Part shown: positions 25,221 to 32,881 of the stretch, piece after piece
Layout: the number at the start of each line of letters is the position of its first letter
Position numbering within the stretch: position 1 is the stretch's first letter
NCBI GenBank assembly: GCA_003222155.1
Contig: QHUU01000102.1
Coordinates: forward strand, 1 to 39,347
DNA: 39,347 nt
Source: Gemmatimonadota bacterium
Lineage (GTDB): Bacteria; Gemmatimonadota; Gemmatimonadetes; Gemmatimonadales; GWC2-71-9
Direction of reading: 5' to 3'
The notes under the pieces: generated by a model
Databases searched by the model: none
Told to the model about the DNA's origin: nothing
What the model saw: the letters and a program-made list of their open reading frames with translations, nothing else
Program-made: the position numbers and the translations under genes

Positions 25221-26531
25221 ATGGACAAGCAGGCAGTGACCTCGGCACTCGAGCGGGCGTGGGCAACGGACGCCCGTTGGGACGGCATCAAGCGACCGTA
25301 CGGAGCCGGCGACGTCTACCGGCTGCGCGGCTCGATCGACATCGAATATTCGCTCGCGCGCTACGGCGCGGCGCGGCTGTGGGAGCTCTTGCGGGACGAC
25401 GATTACGTCGCCGTGCTCTCGGCCATCACCGGGAACCAGGCGATCCAGCAGGTCCAGGCCGGGCTGAAGGCGATCTACGTGAGCGGCTGGCAGGTGGCCG
25501 CGGACGCCAATCACGCGCTCGAGATGTACCCCGACCAGAGCCTCTACCCCTCCGATTCCGTTCCCGCACTGCTCCGGCGCATCAACAACGCTCTCAAGCG
25601 AGCCGACCAGATCGCCCACCTGAAGGGCGATCACTCGACCTACTGGTTCGCCCCCCTGGTAGCCGACGCGGAAGCGGGGTTCGGCGGGCCGCTGCACGCC
25701 TTCGAGATCATGAAAAACATGATCGACGCGGGCGCGGCGGGGGTCCACTTCGAAGATCAGCTCGCGTCCGTGAAGAAGTGCGGTCATCTCGGCGGCAAGG
25801 TGCTGGTGCCCACGAGCGAATTCATCACCAAGCTGGTCGCGGCCCGGCTCGCGTCGGACGTGTGCGGCGTGGACACGATTCTGATCGCCCGCACCGACGC
25901 GAACAGCGCCACCCTGCTCACGAGCGACTCCGACGAGTACGATCGGCGCTTCGTGACCGGGGAGCGGACCGCCGAAGGGTTCTTCCGGGTACGCGACGGC
26001 GTGGACGCGGCCATCGCCCGCGCCCTCGCCTACGCGCCCTATGCCGATTTGCTCTGGTTCGAGACGTCGAAGCCGGATCTCGCGGAGGCGACGAAGTTCG
26101 CCCAGGCGATCCACGCGAAGTACCCGCGCAAGCTGCTGGCGTACAACTGCTCGCCCTCGTTCAACTGGCGCAAGCACCTGAGCGACGCGCAAATCGTCGC
26201 GTTCCAGCGGGAGCTCGGCGCCCTGCACTACAGGTTCCAGTTCGTGACCCTGTCCGCGTTCCACGCCCTGAACCACAGCATGTTCACGCTGGCGCAGGAT
26301 TACAAAGCACGGGGGATGGCGGCGTACGCCGACCTCCAGGATCGCGAGTTCGCCTCCGAGAAGGACGGCTACGCGGCGGTGCGCCACCAGGAGTTCGTGG
26401 GCGTGGGGTACTTCGACGAGATCACCCAGATCGCGACCGGCGGCACGTCGTCGGTGACGGCGATGGAGGGCTCCACGGAGCAGCAGCAGTTCCACGAGCC
26501 CGAGCGCAAGAAGGCGAGCGCGGGTCGCTAA
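25221..26531 (+). CDS. aceA: Isocitrate lyase
   Basis: 436 residues. It splits isocitrate to succinate and glyoxylate. The catalytic signature KKCGHLGGK is intact, with the Cys general acid. Also present: [23 protein letters not shown] in parts, [36 protein letters not shown] in parts, [39 protein letters not shown] and [14 protein letters not shown], all typical of the family. Second gene of the glyoxylate-shunt operon. No isocitrate dehydrogenase kinase gene is nearby. Confidence 0.97.
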   Translation: MDKQAVTSALERAWATDARWDGIKRPYGAGDVYRLRGSIDIEYSLARYGAARLWELLRDDDYVAVLSAITGNQAIQQVQAGLKAIYVSGWQVAADANHALEMYPDQSLYPSDSVPALLRRINNALKRADQIAHLKGDHSTYWFAPLVADAEAGFGGPLHAFEIMKNMIDAGAAGVHFEDQLASVKKCGHLGGKVLVPTSEFITKLVAARLASDVCGVDTILIARTDANSATLLTSDSDEYDRRFVTGERTAEGFFRVRDGVDAAIARALAYAPYADLLWFETSKPDLAEATKFAQAIHAKYPRKLLAYNCSPSFNWRKHLSDAQIVAFQRELGALHYRFQFVTLSAFHALNHSMFTLAQDYKARGMAAYADLQDREFASEKDGYAAVRHQEFVGVGYFDEITQIATGGTSSVTAMEGSTEQQQFHEPERKKASAGR

Positions 26532-26597
26532 GGGACGGCGCGAGCCGACCAGGGGGCCGGGTGGCGACACGCCGCCCGGCTCCCTACGTTGTGCGGC

Positions 26598-26861
26598 ATG
26601 AAGCGCTCGACGCTCTACGGCATCGCCGCGGTGCTCGCGGTGGCGGCGCTGTTCTTCGTGATGACCACGGCCCGCGCCAAGGTGCGCTGCCGCGTGTGCG
26701 TGGAGTTTCGCGGCCGGACCAACTGCGCGACGGCAGCCGGCTCGACCGAGCGGGCCGCACGCGAGGGAGCCCAGACCACCGCGTGCGGGCCCATCGCCAG
26801 CGGCATGGACGAGCAGATCGGCTGCGGGCGCACCACGCCGGCCTCCATCCAGTGTCAATGA
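26598..26861 (+). CDS. Small Cys-rich secreted or membrane-anchored protein, unknown
   Basis: 87 residues. One hydrophobic N-terminal helix (residues 7-27) ends in ARA and could be a signal peptide or an anchor. The remaining 60 residues have six Cys (CRVC, NC, AC, GC, QC spacing), suggesting disulfides or metal binding outside the cell. No family recognised. The ATG at 26598 lies 66 bases after isocitrate lyase. Its stop codon is the first base of a palindromic 13-bp repeat array. Confidence 0.55.
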   Translation: MKRSTLYGIAAVLAVAALFFVMTTARAKVRCRVCVEFRGRTNCATAAGSTERAAREGAQTTACGPIASGMDEQIGCGRTTPASIQCQ

Positions 26862-26959
26862 CGCGAGTCGCGTCAACGACGTCGCGCAGAGACGCACGCC
26901 TCCTTGTGACGTTCTTGCGCGACGCCTTCGCTAGACGTACTTGCGTGACGTCTTTAGCT
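26861..26959. repeat. Palindromic array of 13-bp units (array 1)
   Basis: Left half: units of the type ACGCAnAnACGTC read one way (26861-26896). Right half: inverted units starting GACGTNCTTGCGT at 26908, 26921, 26934 and 26947, each 13 bases apart. The two halves are imperfect reverse complements, so the array can form a long hairpin. The same family occurs at 30287-30427. It separates the small Cys-rich gene from the next gene and touches the stop codon of the former. Confidence 0.7.
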
Positions 26960-26966
26960 TTGGTTC

Positions 26967-27437
26967 GTGTCCGATCTGTCCCTGCCCCGGACCCCCGTCC
27001 CTGCCCGTCTGCTCCTCACGCAGGGCGTGTCGCGCCCGGGGCAGATCTACGTGATGGAGCGCGTGCCGCACCACGACGGGCCGGAAACCGTGCTCGAGCT
27101 GCTGAATCGGCCCGAGGGCTTTTTCGCCTTCCGACCCGCCGACAACAACGACATCCTGCTCGTGTCGAAGGTGCAGACCGTGTCGTTGTCGGTCGACCGT
27201 CAGGCCCCGATCGCCGACCCGGCACGTCTCTCGGCGGCGCGGATGCTGGGCCTGGAGGTGGTGCTGGCGGGCGGCGCCACGCTGGGCGGCTGGGCGAGCG
27301 TCGAGCTGCCCGAGCAGCACGCGCGCCTGCTCGATTACCTCAACGCGTCGGATGAGACCTTCTTCGCGGTGTGGAGCCACGCCTCCACGCACTACGTGAA
27401 CCGCGCGTACGTCTTGTTCGCGCGCCCCCTGAGCTGA
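26967..27437 (+). CDS. Conserved hypothetical protein upstream of the PilT-like ATPase
   Basis: 156 residues starting with GTG. No motif recognised. The sequence is compact and mixed alpha/beta: LLLTQGVSRPGQIYVMERV, ETVLELLNRPEGFFAFRPADNNDILLVSKVQTVSLSVD, VELPEQHARLLDYLNASDETFFAVW. It has no signal peptide or membrane helix, so it is cytoplasmic. It lies 12 bases before the PilT-like gene and is very probably co-transcribed, which suggests a part in pilus function or gliding. Confidence 0.7.
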   Translation: MSDLSLPRTPVPARLLLTQGVSRPGQIYVMERVPHHDGPETVLELLNRPEGFFAFRPADNNDILLVSKVQTVSLSVDRQAPIADPARLSAARMLGLEVVLAGGATLGGWASVELPEQHARLLDYLNASDETFFAVWSHASTHYVNRAYVLFARPLS

Positions 27438-27449
27438 GGTCGACCCCAG

Positions 27450-29057
27450 ATGCCCGCACGCATCGATCCATTCGTCGACGTCCTGCTCCGCGAGCACGGG
27501 GATCAGCTGTATCTGCTGCCGGACGAGCCCGTCACGATGGTCAAGGACGGCAAGGCGCGGAAAATGAGCCGGCAGCCGCTCACCGACCAGCACATTTACG
27601 CGCTTCTGGTCGAGGTGGCCCCCTCCGAGGCGGCGGACCACATCGACAAGATGGCGGAGACGGAGTTCGAGTACATCGCCGACCGCGGCATGGTGCGGGT
27701 GCGGATCGTGCCCGAATCGGGCCGACTGACGGCGGTCGTGGCACCGGTCGACAATTCCGGGGCCGGGTCGCCGGCCCCCGCTGCCGCAGCCGCGGCGGCG
27801 CGCGCTCCGGCAGCGGCAGCAGCAGGGGCGCCCGCGACGGCGGGTGCCCGCGGGGCTGCCGGAGCGGGCGCCCCTGCGGCTGCCGCGGGAGGCCCGGCGC
27901 CAACGCCGTCAGCCGCCACGGCACCGCCCGCCGGCGTCCCCATGGACTTCGCCCCCGCGCAGTACCAGGGAGCCGAGCGGGCGCTGGGCGAGCTGCTCAA
28001 GGCGCTGGTCCATTCCGCGTCGTCCGACCTGCACCTGCGCGTGGGAGAGCCGCCGGTGTTCCGCACGCACGGCGAGATGAAGCGCCAGGGCACGCCGGCG
28101 CTGTCTCCGGAGCAGCTCGAGCTCATGCTGCTGTCGGTCATGCCCGAACGCAACCGCGGTGAGTGGAAGGAAACCGGGGACTCGGATTTCGCCTACGAAA
28201 TCCGCGGCCTGGCGCGGTTCCGCGTGAACGCGGCCCGCGACCGCAAGGGCCCGATGGCGGTTTTCCGCGTGATTCCGGCCCAGGTCGTCACCGTCGAGCA
28301 GCTGAACATCACCAAGGAGGTGCAGCAGCTCTGCTATCTGACCAAGGGACTCGTCCTGGTCACGGGGCCGACTGGGTCGGGCAAGTCCACCACGCTGTGC
28401 TCGCTCGTCGACCTGGTCAACCGGACGCGCACCGACCACATCATCACGATCGAGGATCCCATCGAGTTCGTGCACGAGAACAAGAAATGCGTCATCACGC
28501 AGCGCCAGGTGGGGGTGCACACCGACAGCTTCCGGTCGGCGCTGCGCGCCGCGCTGCGCGAAGATCCGGATATCGTGCTGGTGGGCGAGATGCGCGACCT
28601 CGAGACGATCGCCATCGCCATCGAGACGGCCGAGACCGGGCACCTCGTGTTCGGCACGCTGCACACCACGACCGCCGCCTCCACCGTGGACCGGATGATC
28701 GACCAGTTCCCGGCGGACCGGCAGTCCCAGATCCGCGTGATGCTGTCCGAGTCGCTCAAGGGCGTGATCTCACAGACGCTCTGCAAGAAGCTGGGCGGTG
28801 GGCGCGTGGCCGCCCGGGAGATCCTGCTCACGACGCCGGCTATCTCGAATCTGATCCGCGAGGGCAAGACGTTCCAGATCCCCTCGATCATTCAGACGTC
28901 GAAGCAGCTCGGCATGCTCACGCTCAACGACGCGCTGCTCGACCTGGTCGAGAAGAAGGAGATCAGCCCCGACGAGGCCTACGTGAAGTCGGTCGAGAAA
29001 GCCGGCCTCGCGGCGTCGTTCAAGTCCAAGGGCCACAAATTGACGCTCACGGCGTAG
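27450..29057 (+). CDS. pilT: PilT-like type IV pilus retraction ATPase with duplicated N-terminal domain
   Basis: 535 residues, against about 345-370 for PilT. Residues 180-535 are a full PilT: PAS-like N-domain ([17 protein letters not shown], residue 193 on; [18 protein letters not shown]), Walker A GPTGSGKS at 306-313, Asp box [15 protein letters not shown], Walker B-type [11 protein letters not shown], His box [18 protein letters not shown]. Residues 15-105 look like a second, degenerate N-domain ([34 protein letters not shown]) and are joined to the rest by a 60-residue Ala/Pro/Gly linker. It powers pilus retraction by ATP hydrolysis in the cytoplasm. It overlaps the convergent DAHP synthase gene by 11 bases at the stop ends. 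Confidence 0.9.
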   Translation: MPARIDPFVDVLLREHGDQLYLLPDEPVTMVKDGKARKMSRQPLTDQHIYALLVEVAPSEAADHIDKMAETEFEYIADRGMVRVRIVPESGRLTAVVAPVDNSGAGSPAPAAAAAAARAPAAAAAGAPATAGARGAAGAGAPAAAAGGPAPTPSAATAPPAGVPMDFAPAQYQGAERALGELLKALVHSASSDLHLRVGEPPVFRTHGEMKRQGTPALSPEQLELMLLSVMPERNRGEWKETGDSDFAYEIRGLARFRVNAARDRKGPMAVFRVIPAQVVTVEQLNITKEVQQLCYLTKGLVLVTGPTGSGKSTTLCSLVDLVNRTRTDHIITIEDPIEFVHENKKCVITQRQVGVHTDSFRSALRAALREDPDIVLVGEMRDLETIAIAIETAETGHLVFGTLHTTTAASTVDRMIDQFPADRQSQIRVMLSESLKGVISQTLCKKLGGGRVAAREILLTTPAISNLIREGKTFQIPSIIQTSKQLGMLTLNDALLDLVEKKEISPDEAYVKSVEKAGLAASFKSKGHKLTLTA

Positions 29058-30078
29058 CCGTCTCCGCTACTCGTCTCCCCACGGCAGTTGCCACGTCCCG
29101 GACCCGGTCCATCAGCTCGGCGAAGGCGTCGAGCGTGAGCGACTGATCTCCGTCCGAGCGGGCGTGGTCGGGGTCGGGGTGGACCTCGATCAACAGCCCG
29201 TCGGCCCCCGCGGCCACGGCCGCGAGCGCGAGCGCCGGCACGAGATCGCGTCGCCCCGCGGCGTGGCTCGGATCCACCAGCACCGGGAGGTGCGTCTCGC
29301 GCTTCAGGTACGGGACCGCGCCGATGTCGAGCGTGTTGCGCATGGCTCGCTCGAAGGTGCGGATGCCGCGCTCGCACAGCATCACCTGGGTATTGCCGCG
29401 GGCCAGCACGTATTCGGCGGCGAGCAGCAGGTCCTCGAGCGTGGCCGACATGCCCCGCTTCAAGAGCACCGGCTTGCCGCTCTCGCCCACTTCCGTGAGC
29501 AGCGCGAAGTTCTGCATGTTGCGCGCGCCCACCTGCAGGCAGTCGGCCTTGTCCGCCACCAGGGCCACGTGGCGGGTGTCGAGCACCTCGGTCACGACGG
29601 GCAGGCCGGTCGTCTCCCGCACCGCCGCCAGCAGCTCGAGCGCCTCGGCCCCGAGGCCGCGAAACGCGTAGGGCGACGTGCGCGGCTTGAAGGCGCCGCC
29701 GCGCAACGCCACGGCGCCCGCCGCCTTCACCGCCTCCGCGGTCTCGAGCAGCATGTCCCGGCCCTCGACCGAGCAGGGGCCCGCGATGGCGTGCACCGCC
29801 CCGTCGCCCACCGCGGCGCCACCCAACGCTACCTCCGTGTCGCGCGCCACGAACTCGCGCGCCGCGAGCTTGTAGGGCTTCTCGACCGGGAGGATCGTCT
29901 CCACGGCGGGGAACGCCAGCACAGGCACTTCGCGTAACCGGTCTTCGTCACCGATACAGCCGATGATGGTGCGGCTGACGCCACGCGAGACGTGGGGTGT
30001 CAGGCCGAGCGCCGTCACCTGAGTCACGATCTGCTCCAGGTCGTGCTCGCTCGCATTGGGTCGCAGGACGATGATCAT
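29047..30078 (-). CDS. aroF: 3-deoxy-7-phosphoheptulonate (DAHP) synthase, type I beta
   Basis: 343 residues. Condenses phosphoenolpyruvate and erythrose 4-phosphate, the first step of the shikimate pathway to Phe, Tyr and Trp. An N-terminal ferredoxin-like regulatory domain (about 1-70: [26 protein letters not shown]) is followed by the catalytic barrel: [96 protein letters not shown]. This is the N-terminally extended AroG/AroF-beta type. It is preceded by a leader peptide and terminator (see entries at 30099 and 30153), which would attenuate transcription according to aromatic amino-acid supply. Confidence 0.96.
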   Translation of the reverse strand: MIIVLRPNASEHDLEQIVTQVTALGLTPHVSRGVSRTIIGCIGDEDRLREVPVLAFPAVETILPVEKPYKLAAREFVARDTEVALGGAAVGDGAVHAIAGPCSVEGRDMLLETAEAVKAAGAVALRGGAFKPRTSPYAFRGLGAEALELLAAVRETTGLPVVTEVLDTRHVALVADKADCLQVGARNMQNFALLTEVGESGKPVLLKRGMSATLEDLLLAAEYVLARGNTQVMLCERGIRTFERAMRNTLDIGAVPYLKRETHLPVLVDPSHAAGRRDLVPALALAAVAAGADGLLIEVHPDPDHARSDGDQSLTLDAFAELMDRVRDVATAVGRRVAETATP

Positions 30079-30098
30079 ACAGTGCTCCGTTGCGCGGG

Positions 30099-30128
30099 AA
30101 AAAGAAACGGCCCCGGAACCCGGGGCCG
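30099..30128 (-). terminator. Attenuator terminator before DAHP synthase
   Basis: On the minus strand a perfect 9-bp all-GC stem CGGCCCCGG/CCGGGGCCG (30128-30120 and 30116-30108) with a 3-base loop is followed by TTTCTTTTT (30107-30099). It lies 20 bases before the DAHP synthase ATG and after the leader peptide, so it acts within the gene's own leader. A competing segment CGGGGCCG (30198-30191), inside the leader peptide gene, can pair with the first arm of this stem, giving an antiterminator. Confidence 0.88.
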
Positions 30129-30152
30129 CGTAAGCTCGTGTCGCTCTGCAGG

Positions 30153-30242
30153 CTACTGCGTCATCCCGTCACCTGCGCACACGCGCCCGCCGGCCCCGTC
30201 GGGACCAAACCAGAAAAATCGATAATAGGACGCGTGCGTCAT
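30153..30242 (-). CDS. Aromatic-rich leader peptide of DAHP synthase
   Basis: A 29-codon ORF, ATG at 30242 to TAG at 30153-30155. Residues 6-12 are Tyr-Tyr-Arg-Phe-Phe-Trp-Phe, i.e. six codons for the three aromatic end products in seven. Codons 13-18 form a small hairpin (GGTCCC with GGGGCC) whose second half is the antiterminator segment. Stalling on the aromatic codons should free that segment to block the terminator; unhindered translation runs over it to the stop and lets the terminator form. The peptide starts right where the upstream promoter should initiate, so it may be leaderless. Not a functional protein by itself. Confidence 0.88.
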   Translation of the reverse strand: MTHASYYRFFWFGPDGAGGRVCAGDGMTQ

Positions 30243-30248
30243 GGGCTT

Positions 30249-30277
30249 AGGCTAGCCCCCCTCCGGCCGCGTGTCAA
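30249..30277 (-). promoter_or_regulatory. Promoter of the DAHP synthase leader
   Basis: On the minus strand TTGACA (30277-30272), 17-base spacer, TAGCCT (30254-30249). The -35 is a perfect consensus and the -10 keeps the T1, A2 and T6 positions. Initiation 7 bases downstream falls on the A of the leader ATG at 30242, which predicts a leaderless transcript. Confidence 0.6.
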
Positions 30278-30286
30278 TCCTAAGAA

Positions 30287-30427
30287 GGCGTCACGCAGAG
30301 GCGTCGAGCAACGGCGTCGCGCAAAGACGTCACGCGGAGACGCCTTTCCGAGACGTTCTTGCGTGACGTTCTTGCGTGACGTTTTTGCGTGACGTTCTTG
30401 CCCGACGCCTTTGCTTGACGTCTTTTT
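30287..30427. repeat. Palindromic array of 13-bp units (array 2)
   Basis: Left half has four 13-base units ending GTC (30293-30305, 30306-30318, 30319-30331, 30332-30344). A 7-base centre follows. The right half has units GACGTTCTTGCGT at 30352 and 30365 (identical), GACGTTTTTGCGT at 30378, GACGTTCTTGCCC at 30391, GACGCCTTTGCTT at 30404 and a partial unit at 30417. The halves are inverted copies, so the whole can fold as a long stem. Same family as 26861-26959; it lies between DAHP synthase and tRNA-Thr, with no spacers and no coding content. Confidence 0.85.
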
Positions 30428-30436
30428 GCAGTTGAG

Positions 30437-30508
30437 AGCCACCGGTCGGATTTGAACCGACGACCGCTCGATTACGAATCGAGAGCTCTACCACTGAGCT
30501 ACGGTGGC
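30437..30508 (-). tRNA. tRNA-Thr (anticodon CGU)
   Basis: Acceptor GCCACCG/CGGTGGC, D-arm AGCTCAGTGGTAGAGCT, anticodon arm CTCGA-TTCGTAA-TCGAG with CGT at positions 34-36, T-arm GTCGG-TTCAAAT-CCGAC. Discriminator T, no encoded CCA. Short class I variable loop. It reads ACG codons, a usual GC-rich set of Thr tRNA genes. Confidence 0.96.
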
Positions 30509-30572
30509 GCGGTCCGTAACTTAGCAATGTGCTGCTCGATACGGTACTCCACTCAGCCACCGTCGACACGGC

Positions 30573-31466
30573 CTAAGCGCGAGACTCGAGGAGCAAGTCC
30601 CGGAACGCTGCCGCTGCAGGCCCAAGCGGCGTCCCCGCGCGCCGCACAATCAGAAGATCGCGCGTCCAGCGCGGGCCGGCCAGCCGCGCGGCCACGATCC
30701 GTCGATCCCGTGCCAAGACCGCGTGATGCGACACCAGCGCCACCCCGAGTCCCGCGGCGACTGCCTCGCGAATCGCCTCGGTGCTCCCGAGCTCCATAGC
30801 CGGCGTGAGCGTCACCCCCAGCCGCGCGAGATAGCGTTCCGCCACGCCGCGGGTGCTCGAACCTTCCTCGCGAGCGATGTAGGACTCGCCCGCGATCGCG
30901 CGCGCGGTCACGGCCCGGCGTCGCGCGAACGCGTGGCCGCGCGGGACGATGAGCACCAGCTCGTCCTTCACCCAGGGTTCCGCAGCGAGCCCGGGCACGA
31001 GTGGTGCTTCGCCGATCACTCCCAGCTCCAGTTGACCCACCGTCACCGAGCGCTCGATCTCCCGGGTATCGCTGATCTCGAGTCTCAGGGTGATCCCGGG
31101 ATAGGCCGCATGGAACCGCCCGAGCGCGGCCGGCAGGAGGTAGGTGCCGGGAGTGGTGCTGGCGCCGATCGTGAGGGAGCCCGCTCGAAGCCCACGCACC
31201 TCGCCCGCCGCTTGCTCGGCGGTGCGCAGCAACGCGAGGGCCTGGCGCGCGTATGGCTCGACCACGCGCGCCGCCGCAGTCGGCCGTGCGCGCCGTCCGT
31301 GACGCTCGACGAGTCGGACGCCAAAGTGCGCTTCCAGTTCACGCAGATGCTCGGAGACGGCGGGCTGGCTGATGTGGCAGGCCTGGGCGGCGCGGCCCAC
31401 CCCGCCGTGGTCCAAGACGGCGAGGAACAGCTCGAGGCGGTGCACAGTGAGGCCGGGCTTGATCAT
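30573..31466 (-). CDS. LysR-family transcriptional regulator
   Basis: 297 residues from ATG 31466 (MIKPGLTVHRLELFLAVLD). N-terminal winged helix-turn-helix: GGVGRAAQACHISQPAVSEHLRELEAHFGVRLVER; C-terminal periplasmic-binding-like effector domain: GASTTPGTYLLPAALGRFHAAYPGI, LELGVIGEAPLVPGL, AGLGVALVSHHAVL. The CbbR/CysB/YeiE-like subgroup often controls sulfur or carbon genes. It is divergent from the cupin-methyltransferase-rhodanese operon and probably controls it. An ATAGG-6 bases-CCTAT dyad (31465-31480) overlaps its start, a good candidate autoregulatory operator. A longer frame to 31538 runs into this control region and was rejected. Confidence 0.92.
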   Translation of the reverse strand: MIKPGLTVHRLELFLAVLDHGGVGRAAQACHISQPAVSEHLRELEAHFGVRLVERHGRRARPTAAARVVEPYARQALALLRTAEQAAGEVRGLRAGSLTIGASTTPGTYLLPAALGRFHAAYPGITLRLEISDTREIERSVTVGQLELGVIGEAPLVPGLAAEPWVKDELVLIVPRGHAFARRRAVTARAIAGESYIAREEGSSTRGVAERYLARLGVTLTPAMELGSTEAIREAVAAGLGVALVSHHAVLARDRRIVAARLAGPRWTRDLLIVRRAGTPLGPAAAAFRDLLLESRA

Positions 31467-31480
31467 AGGATAAACCCTAT
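31465..31480. promoter_or_regulatory. Candidate LysR operator dyad
   Basis: ATAGGATAAACCCTAT, an inverted repeat ATAGG-N6-CCTAT covering the regulator start codon. A further half-site (CCTAT) lies at 31507-31511, next to a TTGACC that could be the -35 box of the rightward operon. LysR proteins typically bind such dyads in the divergent region; which one is used cannot be told. Confidence 0.45.
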
Positions 31481-31576
31481 CGCACAGATCAATAACTCGT
31501 ATTTGACCTATGGTGCAACCCGTGCCAGCTTGGGGCAACCCCTCGTGTCGGGCGCCCAGCGCCCAAGGAGTTCCTC

Positions 31577-32071
31577 ATGAGACACCACGTGATGCTCACC
31601 GTCGCGGTCGTATGCGCTGTCGCGTTCGCCTCGCGGGCAGGCGCGCAGGCGGCCGCGACTCCGGCGGCCGGTCCCATCGTCTTCCATGCGTCGGGCATCA
31701 GCTGGGCCGACGGCCCGCCATCCCTGCCCCGCGGAGCCCAGTTCGCGCTGCTCGAAGGCAACCCGGCCGAGGCCGTCCCGCTCACCTTGCGCCTCAAGTT
31801 ACCGCCAAACTACCGGATACCGCCGCACTGGCACGCCGTTCTCGAACACGTGACCGTGCTCTCCGGGACGCTGAACGTCGGCATGGGCGAGCAGCCCACG
31901 TATTCGGGCGGCACGGCGCTTTCCGCCGGCAGTTACGCCGTGATGCCGCAGAAGATGGTGCACTACGCCTGGACCGGAAGCGACGGCGTCGTCTTCCAGC
32001 TCCACAGCGTCGGGCCCTGGAGCATCACCTACGTGAATCCGAAGGACGACCCGCGCCAGGCGCGTCCATGA
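31577..32071 (+). CDS. Secreted cupin-domain protein
   Basis: 164 residues with a Sec signal peptide (cleaved near Ala-Gly-Ala-Gln). One cupin fold: LPPNYRIPPHWHAVLEHVTVLSGTLNVGMGE carries the metal-binding His-x-His and Glu/His pattern, and AGSYAVMPQKMVHYAWTGSDG the last His. Family members are small metal-dependent sensors or enzymes; function here unknown. The strong ribosome site AAGGAG precedes the ATG. It overlaps the methyltransferase start (ATGA). Confidence 0.88.
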   Translation: MRHHVMLTVAVVCAVAFASRAGAQAAATPAAGPIVFHASGISWADGPPSLPRGAQFALLEGNPAEAVPLTLRLKLPPNYRIPPHWHAVLEHVTVLSGTLNVGMGEQPTYSGGTALSAGSYAVMPQKMVHYAWTGSDGVVFQLHSVGPWSITYVNPKDDPRQARP

Positions 32072-32868
32072 CCGACGTCGCATTGCTTCACGCGGACGAG
32101 CAGGCCCCGCTCGAGGGAGTGATCAAGGGTGAGGTCCTGCGGATGTATCAGGAAGTGGCCGAGCACCCCGAAGGGGAGTTCCACTTCTACCACGGGCGTC
32201 AAGCAGCCGAGATGTTCGGCTATGAGCCCGAGTGGCTCGATCGCGCGCCGCCCGGCGCCGTGGCGTCGTTCGCAGGCGTAGGGAACCCACACCTGCGCAG
32301 CCGCCTCCAAGCCGGGGAGGTGGTGCTGGACCTGGGCAGCGGAGCCGGTCTCGACAGTATCATCGCCGGGTGGCAGGTGGGGTCGAAGGGCCGGGTGATC
32401 GGCGTCGATCTGAACCCGACGATGTGTCGCAAGGCGGAGGCGCATGCCGCCGCTTCCGGCGTGCGGATGGCGTGCCACGAGGGACGGATGGAGGACATTC
32501 CGCTGCCCAATGCGAGCGTGGACGTGGTGATCTCGAACGGCGTCATCAACCTCTCCTTTCGCAAGCGCACCGTGATCCGAGAGCTGTTCCGCGTCCTCAA
32601 GCCCGGAGGCCGGCTCTCGATCACCGACATCGTGAGTGCGAAGCAGCTGTCGCAATCCGTCGTCAACGATCCCAAGCTCTGGGCCAGCTGAATCGGCGGC
32701 GCTCTCCCGGAGGGAGAGGTGTTCACACTGCTCGAGGACGCGGGGTTCAAGCGCGTGCGCTCGGGCGTAGTCCCGGGCTTTGCATTCCGGAAGGAATCGA
32801 CCCGAGACGCCGCCGAGGCCTATGGCGTAAAGGCGGTGCTGTTCACGGCGCAGAAGCCCGCGACCTAG
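32068..32868 (+). CDS. ArsM-like SAM methyltransferase with in-frame UGA at a conserved Cys position (candidate selenoprotein)
   Basis: 266 residues if UGA (32689-32691) is read through, 207 if not. SAM-binding motif LDLGSGAGLDS at 87-97, then VIGVDLNPTMCRKAEAHA, ISNGVINLSFRKRTVIRELFRVLKPGGRLSITDIV. The family continues after this with LWxxC(L/I)GGAL, whose Cys binds trivalent arsenic in ArsM. Here the frame reads LWAS-stop-IGGALPEGEVFTLLEDAGF and continues openly for 58 more codons to TAG, with normal family C-terminal sequence. So only the Cys is replaced by UGA. A hairpin lies 17 bases after UGA (see SECIS entry). Alternatives: a nonsense mutation or sequencing error (TGC to TGA). The ATG overlaps the cupin stop. 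It probably methylates As, Se or a sulfur compound. Confidence 0.75.
32692..32718 (+). promoter_or_regulatory. SECIS-like hairpin after the UGA
   Basis: CTCTCCC (32702-32708), loop GGA (32709-32711), GGGAGAG (32712-32718): a perfect 7-bp stem. The loop begins 17 bases after the UGA and starts with two G, which agrees with the bacterial SECIS consensus as I recall it (loop about 16-37 bases away, a G among the first two loop positions). It is within coding sequence, as in bacteria. Confidence 0.55.
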
Positions 32869-32881
32869 GCATGCTTTCCCG

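Noticed and set aside
30287-30427. CRISPR array
   Set aside because: Units of 13 bases without spacers, arranged as inverted halves; no cas genes.
30540-30572. Second, degenerate tRNA fragment next to tRNA-Thr
   Set aside because: CCACTCAGCCACCG resembles part of a tRNA 5' region but no stems can be completed.
32068-32868. Frameshift in the methyltransferase
   Set aside because: Both parts are in the same frame; only one codon, TGA, interrupts it.
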